Source: Cercis canadensis (Eukaryota > Streptophyta > Magnoliopsida > Fabales > Fabaceae). Taken from it: a DNA stretch of 64,000 bases. This document shows, piece after piece, positions 11,473 to 23,005 of this stretch. A program made the position numbers and the translations under genes. Each line of letters begins with the position of its first letter. Positions within the stretch are counted from its first letter, which is position 1. The stretch spans positions 2,613,846 to 2,677,845 of the forward strand of contig QAOA01002417.1 in assembly GCA_003255065.1 (NCBI GenBank), given 5' to 3'. The notes below the pieces were generated by a model, which was not told where the DNA came from, did no database searches, and saw nothing but the letters and a program-made list of their open reading frames with translations.

Positions 11473-13280
11473 GGTCAAGTCTACAATACCCATTGATGAA
11501 AATAGGCACCAGTGCAAAGACTCTTTATGAACGTTGAATTTTCAGTTAATGGTCCAGATTGTGTTTAGTGATACTTGAAGAACCAGTTTTAAGAAATACA
11601 ACAATATGACCCAATATTTTTATAAAATTATGCAATGACCCCAGAATTTTTCCTCCTCTGCACTCTCCGGCAACACCTCCATTAGCCCCCACCCCCTTCA
11701 CCGCCTCGTCTCCCTCACAGAGTCTCGCTGGTCTCCATCGGTAGTCTCCCTCTCTCTGGGCTCGGTAAGGTTCGTCAATGGCTCTCGTTGCTCCTAAACA
11801 ACAATTCAATCTACAAGAAAACAACATCCCTGCAATACTTGAATTTAAACCCATCTCGGAAACTTCAATCTTTCTTCCATATTCTTCTTCAATCTTTTTC
11901 GCTTGACAACGACGTGGGTGTTGGAATTTGGTAGCACCCCTTTGTAAACTCGACCAAACCCACCAAATCCAATAAGCTGTTTGTCTTTGAAGCCCCTCGT
12001 CGCTTGTTTCAGCTCATGATATGCAAATCTGTGGGGACCAACTTCAAGCTCCCAAGCTTCAATAAAATCACCATTATGTATCTTTTTGATGAGATAAAAT
12101 GCTAACCTAATTGCCATAATCATTAGAAAAACAGCACTAATAGAGACTCCCACTATTAAGGGAGTCTCACTCTTCTTAGGCCCAGGCAGAGAAGGAAGCG
12201 TTTCCAAATTCATAGATTTTGCCTCTCCATTTTTTTTGAAGCTCCAACCCATAATATAGTGCCAACTTGCAAGCAACCCAGTTGAAGAAGAAAACCCAAC
12301 ATACATAGACTCTTCAAGAATTGGTGAGAGATCCACTTGATAGGACAAAATTGGAGAACTGGGTTTTGCAGAATTTGGAGAAAACCTAATATCCAATTGA
12401 TTCTTGTTGGAATCATAGTCAATCCATGCCTGAATCACCTTACCACTCTTCAAATTAAGGTCTTGCTTTGTTGACCCATTTGTAAAATACGCAGCAAGGA
12501 CATATTTGTTTGATGTTAAGCTATTAAGGTTGACACCCACATGGTTATCATTGATGTCACCGAATTCGAAGTCTTGGACAGTGTCAAACTCGACAGCAAA
12601 TAGATGGTTCGAGAAATTCCCAACATCGCTTGAATTGAAAACCACAGATCAACACGAAATTGAGTAAAAATTTATCAAGGGTCTTCTTCCGTTAAGCTCA
12701 AAGACAAAAATTTCAAGCAAAGCAATCATATTTCACTATAACAAACCCTAACTAGCCCTTGGCCAGCTGAACAGAGAAAAGGAGAAACAACAGAAAAACA
12801 AAAATTCTACATCCCACATATAACTTAGCTTCATTTTCTCAAAACACCAGAATTAAAAGACTTAAAATTCTCTTGTACTTCCTTTTGCTTCTTCCATTCT
12901 TCCTAGTAACTCAACTTTTCAACAGCAATGGAAGATAAAGAGAAGTAGTGACAGAAGAGTGGAGTAGAAAAAGGGAGGGGAGGGGATGAGGGAAAAAGGG
13001 ATTTGCGTGGGTTGAACCGAGCATGACCCACCCATAACTTGCATCCGGGTCTTGCATATTGGGGGTGGAGAAGAAAAAGAAGAAGAAGGAGGAGGCGTGG
13101 GTGTTTTTGGTTAATGGGGAGCACAAGTAAATACATAAATTTTTTTGGGCTAAAATATAATTAATCGTTTATAGGTAGTATTCAGTCATGATATTTGGAC
13201 CATACACATGACTTAATCTCAGCCATTTATTGACCTTTGCACAGGTGCCCATTTTCGTCAATGGTATTGTAGACTTGGCC
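11473..13280. mobile_element. Pack-MULE-like element A carrying a lectin receptor kinase fragment
   Basis: The left end GGTCAAGTCTACAATACC and the inverse of the right end (GGCCAAGTCTACAATACC) form terminal inverted repeats that stay recognisable for roughly 90 bp. The 9-bp sequence ATAAATAAA flanks both sides (11464-11472 and 13281-13289), a perfect target-site duplication of Mutator size. The element is 1,808 bp long and has no transposase. It carries a minus-strand fragment of an L-type lectin receptor kinase (11845-12642), so it fits the definition of a Pack-MULE. Its right end resembles the left end of the next element over about 180 bp, so the two belong to one family. Confidence 0.9.
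11845..12642 (-). pseudogene. captured fragment of L-type lectin receptor kinase
   Basis: An open frame of about 265 codons lacks both ends of the parent gene. It begins in the middle of the legume-lectin domain (FNSSDVGNFSNHLFAVEFD; GDINDNHVGV), completes that domain, crosses a membrane segment (PLIVGVSISAVFLMIMAIRL), passes the juxtamembrane part (FAYHELKQATRGF) and stops just after the kinase glycine loop (IGFGGFGRVYKG) and the VVVKR strand that holds the ATP-binding lysine. The catalytic loop, DFG motif and the rest of the kinase are absent. The lectin N-terminus and signal peptide are also missing, and the frame has only a GTG where an ATG would be expected. It lies wholly inside transposon element A. 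The frame has no internal stops, so capture may be recent or the frame may be under some constraint. A functional receptor is excluded by the missing kinase. Confidence 0.88.
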
Positions 13281-13289
13281 ATAAATAAA

Positions 13290-13452
13290 AGAGGATATAT
13301 TACCAACAACGTACATGGCTCACAACAGGTAAGAGATGATTTAATATATTAATATGGAAGCTTGGAAGAAGTATTAGATTTCAGATTAACGGTGCATAGT
13401 GTAAGTTTTTGAGTAATTGCCCACTCTAGTCTTCCAATTGAAATTTCTCGAA
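13290..13452. other. spacer between the two Pack-MULE-like elements
   Basis: About 160 bp of unique sequence separates the target-site duplications of element A and element B. No gene is visible. Confidence 0.6.
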
Positions 13453-13461
13453 ATAAAGTAA

Positions 13462-14719
13462 GGCCAAGTCTATAATACCCATGACACAAAATGGGCACCG
13501 ATGCAAAGGCTAATAAATGATTGAGATTAAGCCGCATATATGGTCCAAATATCATGACTGAATATTACTTATAAATGATTAATTATATTTTAGCCCAGAA
13601 AAATTTATGTATTTACTTGTATTTCCCACTAACCAAAAACACATATTTTTCTCTTCTCCTCCATCATTCCCACGCCCCCTTCTTCTTCTTCTTCATTTTC
13701 TTCTATTCACTTCACACACACATCAACCTATACACACATACACCTCCAGATTTTCTCCTTTAATCACTCACTTTCATCATTTCTTCATCTCCCCTCCCCA
13801 TTTTGCCCCCTCTATACTAGCACACTCCACTTTTTTTCTTCACATTGAACACCCATTATCATTCTTGCACACACCAAGTCAACTCGGTTGAGAAATGGGT
13901 CTTTAAATTCTTGCACTTTCAAGATAATTCTCTCACATTTATCTAATGTTTAAGTGCTATTGACTAAAAGTTGGCCATTTGGAGGCATGATATACTTGAT
14001 TTAGCTTAGAAAATATGTGTTTTGTTGAATGCCTACCAAGTGTTTGTTGAAATGCTTGAATAAACTATAAAAGGGTACCACCCATTTTTAAACCCACAGA
14101 TTAGTTACGTTTGTTTCTTCATCTGCTTCACTCATAGGAGCTCAAGGCCTCGATCTCTCCAAAGATCTCAATCAAGAAATGGCTCTAACGATTCAGCCTC
14201 TTTTCTCCAAATTTTCTCCTCAGCTCTCAAACCCGTCGATGACCCTTTTGAGGTACAAACTCAACACGCGAATCTCATGCAACAATGGCCTCAGCGACGC
14301 AGCACTTTCATCAGAGTTGGCCTCTTTTGTTCATGATGTAGTTTTAGATCCTTTGGCAGTATGGGGACCAAAGTTAATCCCAAACTAAGGACGGGATTTT
14401 CCTATCCATCCTTATATTTTTTTAAAATTATTAAAAGAATAAATAAATTTTGAGGAGGCATAAACTTGATTATGCATAGGGTATAGGATAAAATGGGGAC
14501 TCCATTTTCAGCAGAGAAACTTCACTCCAAAAAAAAATGGGATCAAATTATAATTTAACAAAAATATTAAAATACTATGTTATTATTAGAAAGACTAGGT
14601 GTCCAAGTTGCCTATCAAACCATCCCAACCATTTATTAAGCCAAGTGAATGATTGAATGGTCATTTATTTGCCTTTGCATCAGTGCCCATTTTGTGCCAT
14701 TGGTATTGTAGACTTGACC
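13462..14719. mobile_element. Pack-MULE-like element B carrying a plastid-protein-like fragment
   Basis: Its ends, GGCCAAGTCTATAATACC on the left and the inverse of GGTCAAGTCTACAATACC on the right, form terminal inverted repeats of the same family as element A. The 9-bp sequence ATAAAGTAA flanks it exactly (13453-13461 and 14720-14728). The target-site duplication differs from that of element A, so the insertions were separate events. The element is 1,258 bp long and has no transposase. Inside are a pyrimidine-rich stretch, a TATA-like CTATAAAAGG near 14066 and a short open frame at 14179 that looks like a transit peptide. Confidence 0.9.
14179..14388 (+). pseudogene. short transit-peptide-like ORF inside element B
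   Basis: The 69-residue frame begins MALTIQPLFSKFSPQLSNPS and continues with basic, Ser- and Asn-rich sequence, as in a chloroplast transit peptide, followed by LSSELASFVHD. It ends without any domain that I recognise. A TATA-like motif lies about 110 bp upstream, and the sequence between them resembles a 5' UTR. The simplest reading is that element B captured the promoter and first exon of a nuclear gene for a plastid protein. The parent gene is not identifiable by eye. Whether the copy is transcribed is unknown. Confidence 0.5.
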
Positions 14720-14728
14720 ATAAAGTAA

Positions 14729-15045
14729 TAATGAAGTAATGGCTTATTAATCTAAGGCCAGTTCTTCCTTAATACCTAATTTTCATATTATTAAGGACCT
14801 AAGAATTATTTGTTTCACAATATTAACATTTTAACAGCAATAAAATGTTTGATCAAGGGGATAATGCTAATTCTGACCCTAATCACTTGTACATAGAAAG
14901 TTATATTTCCGTTTTCCAGGATAAAACATAAGAATAATAAGAAGAAGCTGCCCTCGGTTTCTAACTTATAAACGTGCTCTATTAAAATTGCTATGAAGAG
15001 GAAAATAGGGACAACACATGAATAAATTGTGTAACAAACAAAAGT
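14729..15045. other. spacer and DPM2 3' flank
   Basis: AT-rich sequence between element B and the DPM2 stop codon. The part nearest 15045 should be the DPM2 3' UTR. Nothing else is recognised. Confidence 0.5.
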
Positions 15046-15378
15046 TTATGCCTTCTTCTTTTTGGATTTGAGCATCACAAATCCAATGAAGATGCATAAG
15101 AAGCAAAGCAGCACAACACCAGCAGCAACAGGTATTAGTATGGCATACTCCTGAGGCAGGAAATACTGGTGGATGAAGTGACCACTATCTACAAATGGCT
15201 GAAAGACCACAAAATCAATAAAATTATTAGCAAGTTAAACTTAGGAAGTATTTTAAAAAAATTTCAAACACTTGGCAAGGTACTTTACCAGGAGGATGAC
15301 CCAGAAAGTATAATAAGTGAAAATCGATAAGCTGATAAAAGATAGTAGAAACCCAACTGTTCTGTCTGCTAAGTCCAT
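15046..15378 (-). CDS. DPM2: dolichol-phosphate mannosyltransferase subunit 2
   Basis: Two coding exons (15289-15378 and 15046-15198, read on the minus strand) join in phase 0 to give 80 residues, the usual DPM2 size. The protein has two hydrophobic segments (about residues 8-30 and 48-73) and a lysine-rich C-terminus (KSKKKKA). The family-typical string FVDSGHFIHQYFLPQEYAILIP lies between and into the second segment. DPM2 is the small ER-membrane subunit that holds and stabilises the DPM1 catalytic subunit, which makes dolichol-phosphate-mannose for N-glycosylation, GPI anchors and O- and C-mannosylation. This gene is too short to appear as one open frame because an intron splits it. A splice acceptor lies 24 bases upstream of the ATG and a donor-like site at 16635, so a non-coding first exon near 16636-16780 is likely. 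Confidence 0.93.
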
Positions 15379-16790
15379 TTTAATCCCTATTGCTCTCACT
15401 TCCTGTTAACACCAAAAGACACAAATGACTGTCTTCATCCACAGTAGAAAACAGTTGAAACAACTATCAAAAGTACAATACCAACCATCCCCAAAATCTT
15501 TTTCATACAAGTAAACCTTTCAGTTACAAGTTGGATGGAGCCAAAACCTTGAAATCATATGTTCCGCTTGTAGGACATAAGCTTTAAACCAAGGTCCATC
15601 TTATACAAATTAACATCAGCAAAGGGCAGAATTATGAAATGTCCCAATTCCAATATAACATGTCACTCAAACCCTAGCTTCTATATAACAAGACATAAAG
15701 GAAGAAACTTTCCCAGTCACACATCATTGCCCGGTGTATGCTGAGTGACCCAAGTACAGATCGCAACACCAGCTTAGAAAGCAAACGAATATGGCAGAAC
15801 AAGATTAAATAATAAACAATAGAGAAACAAGTCTCATCAGCACCGAAAGCATGCAACCATAATGTGGATTATCATTAACCCCAATTTATCTCTATAGTTA
15901 ACGAGTTTTTTTAACGCAAAAAAACCAATTGAAACAACAACAAACAACAACATACTTGGGAAAATTGAATAGGAGTTGCTTGCTATTATGTATTATCAAG
16001 TAGTCACATCATTACAGGAAAGTTCTCCCTTCCCTCACTTATGACCGCATTGTGGGAACAGGACCTTTCAGCTCCCATTGTACAATGGTTCCCCTACTTT
16101 ACTTCAAAAATCTGAATACAAGGATATGAATCAACCAAACCAATAAATGATGGATTATTTCAAATCATGACAGAAAGAAACTCTAATGCAGAAATACCAT
16201 TTAGAGAAAATCGAGTAACTTCCAGTAGTAAATAGCACCAAGTCCCCTAAGCTTCCATATTTTATACCTATTATTAGAAATCTAAAATCTTGAACCTGTC
16301 TTAATTTTGTGAGATTCATGATTAGGTTCTCATAGCAAGCTTGAACTACCATCTATCCAAACAATTTACGAAATGAACCAAATACATACCCTCACGAATT
16401 CCACACCGTGAACTCCAATAGTCGTGTCTCCGCTAAACTATTAGTTCATATGATGAAACCAAATCAGACATTTTTGGAAAACCAACTTCTAAGTTCAAAT
16501 TACATATATAACCATTCTAAAGTTTCTGTATTGGGTTTAGATGCGACCTCAATTACGAAAAAACAAGTTGAATCGACGAGATCTATGTCTATCGTTGTTT
16601 GTTCATTGAATGGATACACAGAGAGAGGAGCTCACCGTGGATGAAGGCCGTGAAGACAGTATTTCAACACAAGGCACCCTCGTCGATCATGTCGAGTTTA
16701 CACAAGGAAACGGAGAAACAAAAGCGCAGAAAGAGAGGCGTCTACATTCGACGGAAGAAGAAAGAAGTATCATGGATTGGGCTCAATGAG
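15379..16790 (-). other. inferred DPM2 5' UTR intron and non-coding first exon
   Basis: On the minus strand, the sequence just upstream of the DPM2 ATG has an acceptor (TTGGTGTTAACAG, exon start about 15402). A good donor (ACG followed by GTGAGC) lies at 16635/16636. This implies a ~1.2 kb intron in the 5' UTR and a leader exon at about 16636-16780. No other gene is visible in the interval. The model is inference and needs transcript evidence. Confidence 0.45.
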
Positions 16791-16815
16791 GTCAGGCCCA
16801 ACCAAGCCCGGCCCT
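16775..16815. promoter_or_regulatory. GGCCCA site II-type motifs upstream of DPM2
   Basis: GGCCCA occurs at 16795-16800, with further TTGGGCT and AAGCCCGGCCC sequences close by. Such motifs (site II, bound by TCP factors) are common near the transcription start of plant housekeeping genes. Here they sit just upstream of the inferred DPM2 leader exon. Confidence 0.5.
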
Positions 16816-18075
16816 ACATAATTTCATCAGAAAGAAAATTATGAATTTAATTTATATAGGGCTGGATCTTATTATATTCATACTCTTCCCTAACTATTTT
16901 TAATTTTAACTAAGTGACCTCTTCCAACTCAAACTTATTCACCTCCACTAACTTTTTCTTTTGTACGTTTCAGATTTTACACACTACCTCATCTAAATTA
17001 TTTTTTCAAACAATTAATCCCCATAACTTTTATCATGCTTTTTTATAGACACTTCAACCGTAAGAGTATCTTTAGATTGATTTTTGAACATTGATTAGTT
17101 TTGATGAATTTATTATATCTTTATTATTAAGCTAAACTCTTAGAGTTATACATGATATTTTTTTAATACTTTTCTCCTTTAATAAGAGATAGACTATAAA
17201 TAGTTCCATAATAATATGGTTTATATTGTGTATCTGTAAGTGATTGTTTTATTATGCTTCAATCAAACTAACTAAAAGAACAAATTATTAAGTGTGCTGA
17301 TAAGGATTTTGAGTAGTTTACATAACGTAGGAAATCAAACTCCATGCTACCATATAACAAAAATTAACTACAAAACAAGTAATTAGTATATCTATTAAAG
17401 TAATTGCCGTTTTCATATTTTAACATAAATATATTTTTTGAATTGAACAGGTTGCAAACTTGCAATAGAGCATATTCTACATTCTTATGGTCATATTTAT
17501 TTCTTCAGGAACGTACTTAAAAATCACGTGGGCCAGATTAGCAAAGATTTTATACATGACTACCACAAGGAAGGCCCAGAATTCCCTCCATTTCTTTAAT
17601 CATTCCAAAATGGTTCCTCTATATTACTTCAAAAACAATATGGATATACATCATAATAGAAATAAACTTCTATATAGTAACACCATTTATTTAGATCAAG
17701 TTTAGGTGTTCAGAAAAATTACAGAAATACAGGCTGTTCGCTATTATTAATCAACAAGATAATTGTCCATCCACGATATCAAGTATCAGCTGCTAGTTCT
17801 TTTAACCGAAGGCCCACAACTAAAAAAATATAAAAAGGTAACTGAAGTTCTTCAAAAGAAAATTGAACAGACTGTACATGGTCCAGAGAGGGGAAAAAAA
17901 CGAAATAAAAGCAAAGAATGTTCATCTTCGTCGGGAAATAAAGTTATAAAGCAGCTTCGACCACCAACCATCAGTTTCAAGCACCTCGCACATTTCACAA
18001 CTATTATTTAATCACCTTTTTTCCCATTGAGCTCGAAAAACTGTTAGAAGAAGTCACCATTGAAGATATTAGATG
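16815..18075. other. intergenic region between DPM2 and the unknown 199-residue gene
   Basis: AT-rich spacer. The last ~300 bp should hold the 3' UTR of the minus-strand gene ending at 18076. The short open frames present show no family resemblance. Confidence 0.5.
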
Positions 18076-20685
18076 TTAGTTTCGCTGAATCCATTGCAAG
18101 ATGTTCTTACTAATAACACCCTCTGACCAATTTACACCATAGTTGGATCTTAAAACTTCAGGAGCAAAGATGCTGTGTTGCCTGTAATGGATTGAAGTCC
18201 GAACAGGTTTTGGTGGCCGCATCATCATTGCAATGGTAGGAAAGGGCTTTGGCCATATATTTGATGATGCGGTAAAGGAATGCCTATCAGATTCCCTCTC
18301 GAATATCCGGGTATATCCAGCAGGTTTCTGGTTGGAATTGCTACTTACATGTTTTGTCATGCTTACACTTGAGTTAGCACCATTCCTGGGTGCTTCATGG
18401 GGAGGACCACGAATCTGAGCTGATGGTTTCATTCGATCTAAACATCTCAGAATAAAATTTCCAAGATTCCGACCCACTTCTATGTCTCTTTCTTGAATGT
18501 TTCGGTGAACTTTGAGTGCTACGTCAAATACAGCACGTGTTCGTCTGCGAAGTGCCAAAACAGGAAGACCAAGAAAGAAATCGCATTATGTCACTGATAA
18601 TAGCTACAAATAAGCAGCAATAATGAATGAGCATGTTTAATGGGGAATAAATGAAAAAAAAAAAAGCAGTTTTCAAGTACTCAAAAATAAGCAGATATGA
18701 CAGATCAATGGCAAAGTACAAGAGCAAACAAATGGAGGAAAAGAAAGGTCACTAACAATGACATTACAAAAAATTTCAATTTTGATACGCAGTGAATCCA
18801 TGCAAAGTGATAAGCACACCAGTTCAGGATATCGTAAAAATTAACACTGATGAGTTTTCTCAAATATAATTACTAGTTTATTGGCTCTAAAATCTTCTTA
18901 TTATACATCTCATATCTGTTTGGTTGTATGTTAACAAGTTAAATGAGGAGGTACCAATATACCACTAGCTAACAACCCTGCATCGGTGCAGGATAAGCAA
19001 TTAGATAAAAGGCCACAAGGTAAAATAATAAATAAGGATTTTCACCATTTGGTAGGAGAGAAGAGAGATTCAAACAAAATATATGATATTCTGTACCTAA
19101 ACTTTTCCACTACCATGCAAGGGATTTATCATGTCACTTTTCCAAACTTGCTACCAAGTATCATATGATGAAAATAAATTTTATCCTCCCAACCACTGTT
19201 CCATCCTCAGTCTTCACTTTTAAAGAGAGGATAAACAAATAGAGTGAAATAAACATCGACTACAACTTCCACTTAGTTTTCATCCCCGTTCCTACCGACA
19301 AATTTTCTGTTTATATACACCCTCATTTTCCCGTTTTATGAACGTTGTCATAGAAATGTAACGTACCTAATATAACTGGAAACCATTCAAGCTTCTCAAA
19401 TCATACTTGCGAATGCTAACTACCAACAATTTAGGCAGGTTATCTTTTCATAATGTGCATGATGTTTAAGAGACAGAAAACATAACCCAAATCATCAAAG
19501 ACAAAAAATTTCATTAGAAAGCACATTCACAAGGATGAATAAGGAAGATACAAGAAAATATGGCTGATGTGCTGAGCTATAAAAAGCATCAGTGTCCATT
19601 GCTATAGAGACCAAAGGATCAATGCTTAGTTGCAAAAATATTAGCTAAGCAGAGGTAAATGGTAGGAATCGGAAACACCCATATATAAGATAAGTACTTA
19701 ATAAATGTTTTATGCATTGAATACATGTTTATTAGAATACCAATGGGTCAGAACAAGGCATCCTGTCATGCATAGTCGAATCCAAACAACATCCTTGAAT
19801 AGTTCTTGGTCCTTCAATTTATCAATCATTCATTTCAGGGGAGGGGATCAGGTAAACGTATATTAACATTAACGAGCCGTAAAAACCAACACAGTTCCTT
19901 GGAATTCTTCTGGGAGAAAATATCCAACAGGCTAATCGTTAGTTCAACTTATTGTTGAGTAAGACTCCAGTAGTCCAGTTCCACATCAAGCATATCACTA
20001 ATTGAAAACAGCCGATTGTAGTCGCTTAGAATTACTAACACAACCCTTGATTGAACTGTTAAAAATATAATCATTGTAATGATTGAACTGTAATTGATCC
20101 AAAACAGGAAATAGTACAAGACCTATTTGGGGGGTACACAAAGGAGAGGTAGCTCCAACATACACTGTCAGAGCATTACTTACCACTGTTCTAAACCTAT
20201 CTCTTACTGTCTTACACACACTTGCAACGAATCACAAATATAAATAAAAAACGAAATGACGGTGTGGTCTATTCAACTTCATTGCGGACAGAAACATTTG
20301 TACATTATTCAAAGCTTCAGATGAGAATATGCGAATCTTATTTAACATTGGTTCTCCCAATGTTAAAATCCAAAAAATTTCAATGCAAAATCATTTTTCA
20401 TTATATTGAAGGAACAGTATCTGTCTATGATCGTATCAATCAGATTATTCTGCTAAGAAAACGATAATTCACAAGTGCGGATTCAAACAAACAGAAATAA
20501 GAGAAGGGGAAGGCATCGAGAAAGACGAATCATAGAGAAAGAAAAGCGAAGTACCTCTGAGCAAATTGACGGATCTTAGGGTGCTTAGGGGTGATAAGCT
20601 TGCGCTGAATCCTGAGGGCAAGTCTGTAAGTTCGCTTCAGACCCAGAAAATACGCAGTTCCCAGTGTAATCTCCCACAGCACCAT
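18076..20685 (-). CDS. conserved plant protein of unknown function, 199 residues
   Basis: Two exons (20555-20685 and 18076-18544 on the minus strand) join across a 2.0-kb intron to encode 199 residues. The first exon is too short to stand out as an open frame. It begins MVLWEITLGTAYFLGLKRTY and is followed by a basic segment rich in Arg and Lys (LALRIQRKLITPKHPKIRQF). The middle contains a charged helical stretch (HRNIQERDIEVGRNLGNFIL). The C-terminal half is low in secondary structure and rich in Ser, Pro and His. I recognise the type as a conserved single-copy plant protein but know no function. The hydrophobic N-terminus followed by basic residues could be a signal anchor or an organelle-targeting helix. 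The splice sites are AGAG|GTAC and CGCAG|ACG, and the AG+A codon across the junction gives Arg. Confidence 0.8.
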
Positions 20686-22362
20686 GATCGCTCTCTCTAG
20701 AACCCGCTTTCTCTTTTGCAGACTGGTTCGCTTTTTGTGTTTTATTTCTGTGGCTTTGTCTATTAAATATGGCTTTAAGTAAATTATTACTTATAAATCA
20801 GGCGCGCTTTCCCCTCGCCCAAGTTATTTATTCTTTTCTTTGGTTCTTCCTACTCTTTTGCATTCCGGAGCGGAGCCGCCAGAAACTTCGATCTCACTTA
20901 CGTTTGGTCTCGCCCCCTCTGCTAGTTATATTAAATTATTAATCGATCCCGGTGCCATCGCAGCCGTTTGTTTCGTTAATGGATCATCTTAACCGTTGGC
21001 TACTTGTTGGAAAACCATGACCGTCTATCTGGGCCAGGCTTCCCAGGCCCGAAACTTGTTCTTCCACTTTCTAGGCCCAAATTCGAGCAAACCTAATACC
21101 AAACCCATGGTCCAATCTTAGCACATAACCAAGAGTCCAGACCAAAAGAAAACAAATCTTAGCACATCATCACTAATTTAGCATCAACTATTTATTTGGA
21201 TGGATGGATATTTTGAAAGAAATCCAAATAAAAACAAGTACATTAAAAAAAAACACACACACATTAGGCAAAAAGAATTCAATTCCTTATATGAGTACAT
21301 GAAAATAAAAGAAGGGGGATAATAAGGAATAAGGAAACAATGTGTACCTTTAAGGCTTTAAGAGCTCTTTTACTTTCTTCTTCCTCAACTTTTTGATTCC
21401 TCCAAAGGTAGGCAGAGAAAACTAAGGTATGTAAGTTTTTTGATAAAATTTTGTAAACTTCGAAGTTTGATGACTGACCATGAAAATAAACAAATTTAAA
21501 GAATAATTATATTGGCAAATTACTGTAAGTTTGATGGTTTTGTTTTTCTTTATTTTGTATTTATAAATAAACAAATCCTCATTCATTTTATTTACTTTAA
21601 ATAATTAATTCAAAGAAAAGGCTGGTCATGCTTGCTTATTTCAATTTATTATTATTTTTTAATAATAACTGGCATATTCATTTCCATTTGCTTCCTTTTA
21701 TTTATTCAAGTGAACAATACAACTGTATGTATTTAAACCGTTTTCATACACTTCGTCCATAATAATTGATTGTAAACATAACCACGTTTTCGTAAGACAC
21801 GAGAACATAAGAAATTCCACTAGATGAATATATTTTTGGGAAATATTTGTTCCACTACTCAAAAAAGAATGATATGAAAACTGAACCATGTATTTTGAAT
21901 GAATTTAATTTAAATTAGTGTGTTCCTGATTGATACTGGTAAGATATATAAAAATGTACTCACAAAAAAAAAATATATATATATATATACATATTTTCTG
22001 TGAAAAATGTGTGTAAATAATTTTTTTGGGCTCTGTAGGCAGCCCAAAAAAAGGTTACGAATGGCCCCAAAAAAGAGGACAAAACTGTAAAAGAAAAGAC
22101 GTGGCCGGAAAAAGGACAAAATGTGGGGAAAATGACAAGGAATAAATCATAGGATGCCGATAAGGTCACAAAAGTAAATGCAACCAGCAAAAAATTGTAA
22201 AGAAAAAAAACGTGGCAGTAAACTGAGAAAAAATAAAAAATAAAAGGGGAAAATTTTCATTCATATTAAGGGGGGTGACCCAAAAACATAAAACTGGACT
22301 TTAACAAAGTTGACTCTCACGCACTCTCTTTCTCTCTCTTTCTCTACTGTGTGTCTGAAACC
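20686..22362. other. divergent intergenic region
   Basis: Lies between the minus-strand gene starting at 20685 and the plus-strand gene starting at 22363, so both promoters must be here. Site II-type motifs cluster at 21030-21080. A polypyrimidine patch at 22323-22346 precedes the plus-strand gene, and a short (TA)n run occurs near 21973. Confidence 0.55.
21030..21079. promoter_or_regulatory. site II-type motif cluster
   Basis: TGGGCC at 21030-21035, AGGCCCG at about 21045 and GGCCCA at 21074-21079 lie 350-400 bp upstream of the ATG of the 199-residue protein gene. This arrangement is typical of constitutively expressed plant genes. The role is inferred from motif and position only. Confidence 0.45.
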
Positions 22363-23005
22363 ATGCATAGACAGTCTCTGGGCTCACCATCCTCGAAGCT
22401 CCACATCCATGGAGGAGCCAAGGAAGAGACTCTCATAGCCGAAGAAGCAAAGCGTAGAGAATCGGTTTCTTCGTCCTTCCACGTGGACTACGATGAGGAC
22501 AACAACAACAAAGCCCCAAAAAGTCACCGACTATCATCGCCTCCACCGAGACCAGAGAAGTTCATCCACCTCATCCCAATCCTCACACTCATCTGCTTCT
22601 TCATCCTCTACCTCTTCTCTCACAGTCCTTCTCAGTCAGGTACACACTCTTAATCAATCAACGCCCACAATGTTTCATCCCACTCCCTTAACTGCAATCC
22701 TCACCGTCCGTTTTCCTTTATTTGTTTCAGACCTCGCTCAATTTAATGGATTCAAGCACCCATCCAAGCATATAGGTATAATGCATTTGCAGACACGTAT
22801 TTATTTTATTTTTCAATTTTCGCGTTTTCTCATTGGTATTTTCTGGTGGTTCCTGGTAGATTCAGCGGCGGAGATTAACCACATTCGGCAATTCATTGAG
22901 GTAAAGAGAGGCGATATTTTGCCGATCCGAAGCATGCGTAATTTGCAAGAGATAGCCAAAAACTCCCCGAAATCTCGGCCGCACAGGAAATTCGCCGATT
23001 TTTAG
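22363..23005 (+). CDS. small single-pass membrane protein, function unknown
   Basis: Three exons (22363-22639, 22731-22775, 22860-23005) give 155 residues. Reading through the two short introns without splicing would add spurious residues, but the GT-AG sites at each boundary keep phase (GAC and GAT codons are completed across the junctions). The N-terminal ~66 residues are charged and polar and likely cytosolic. A single hydrophobic segment (residues ~68-86, FIHLIPILTLICFFILYLF) follows, then a short region with Arg- and Lys-rich ends (IRSMRNLQEIAKNSPKSRPH). There is no signal peptide, so a type II signal-anchor topology is plausible. I recognise the pattern of small plant transmembrane proteins but cannot name a function. 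The start is the first ATG; the frame runs open to a GTG twelve bases earlier. Confidence 0.8.

Noticed and set aside
13575..13891. His-, Phe- and Ser-rich open frames in element B
   Set aside because: They arise from a pyrimidine-rich tract within the transposon's subterminal region, which is shared with element A in inverse orientation.
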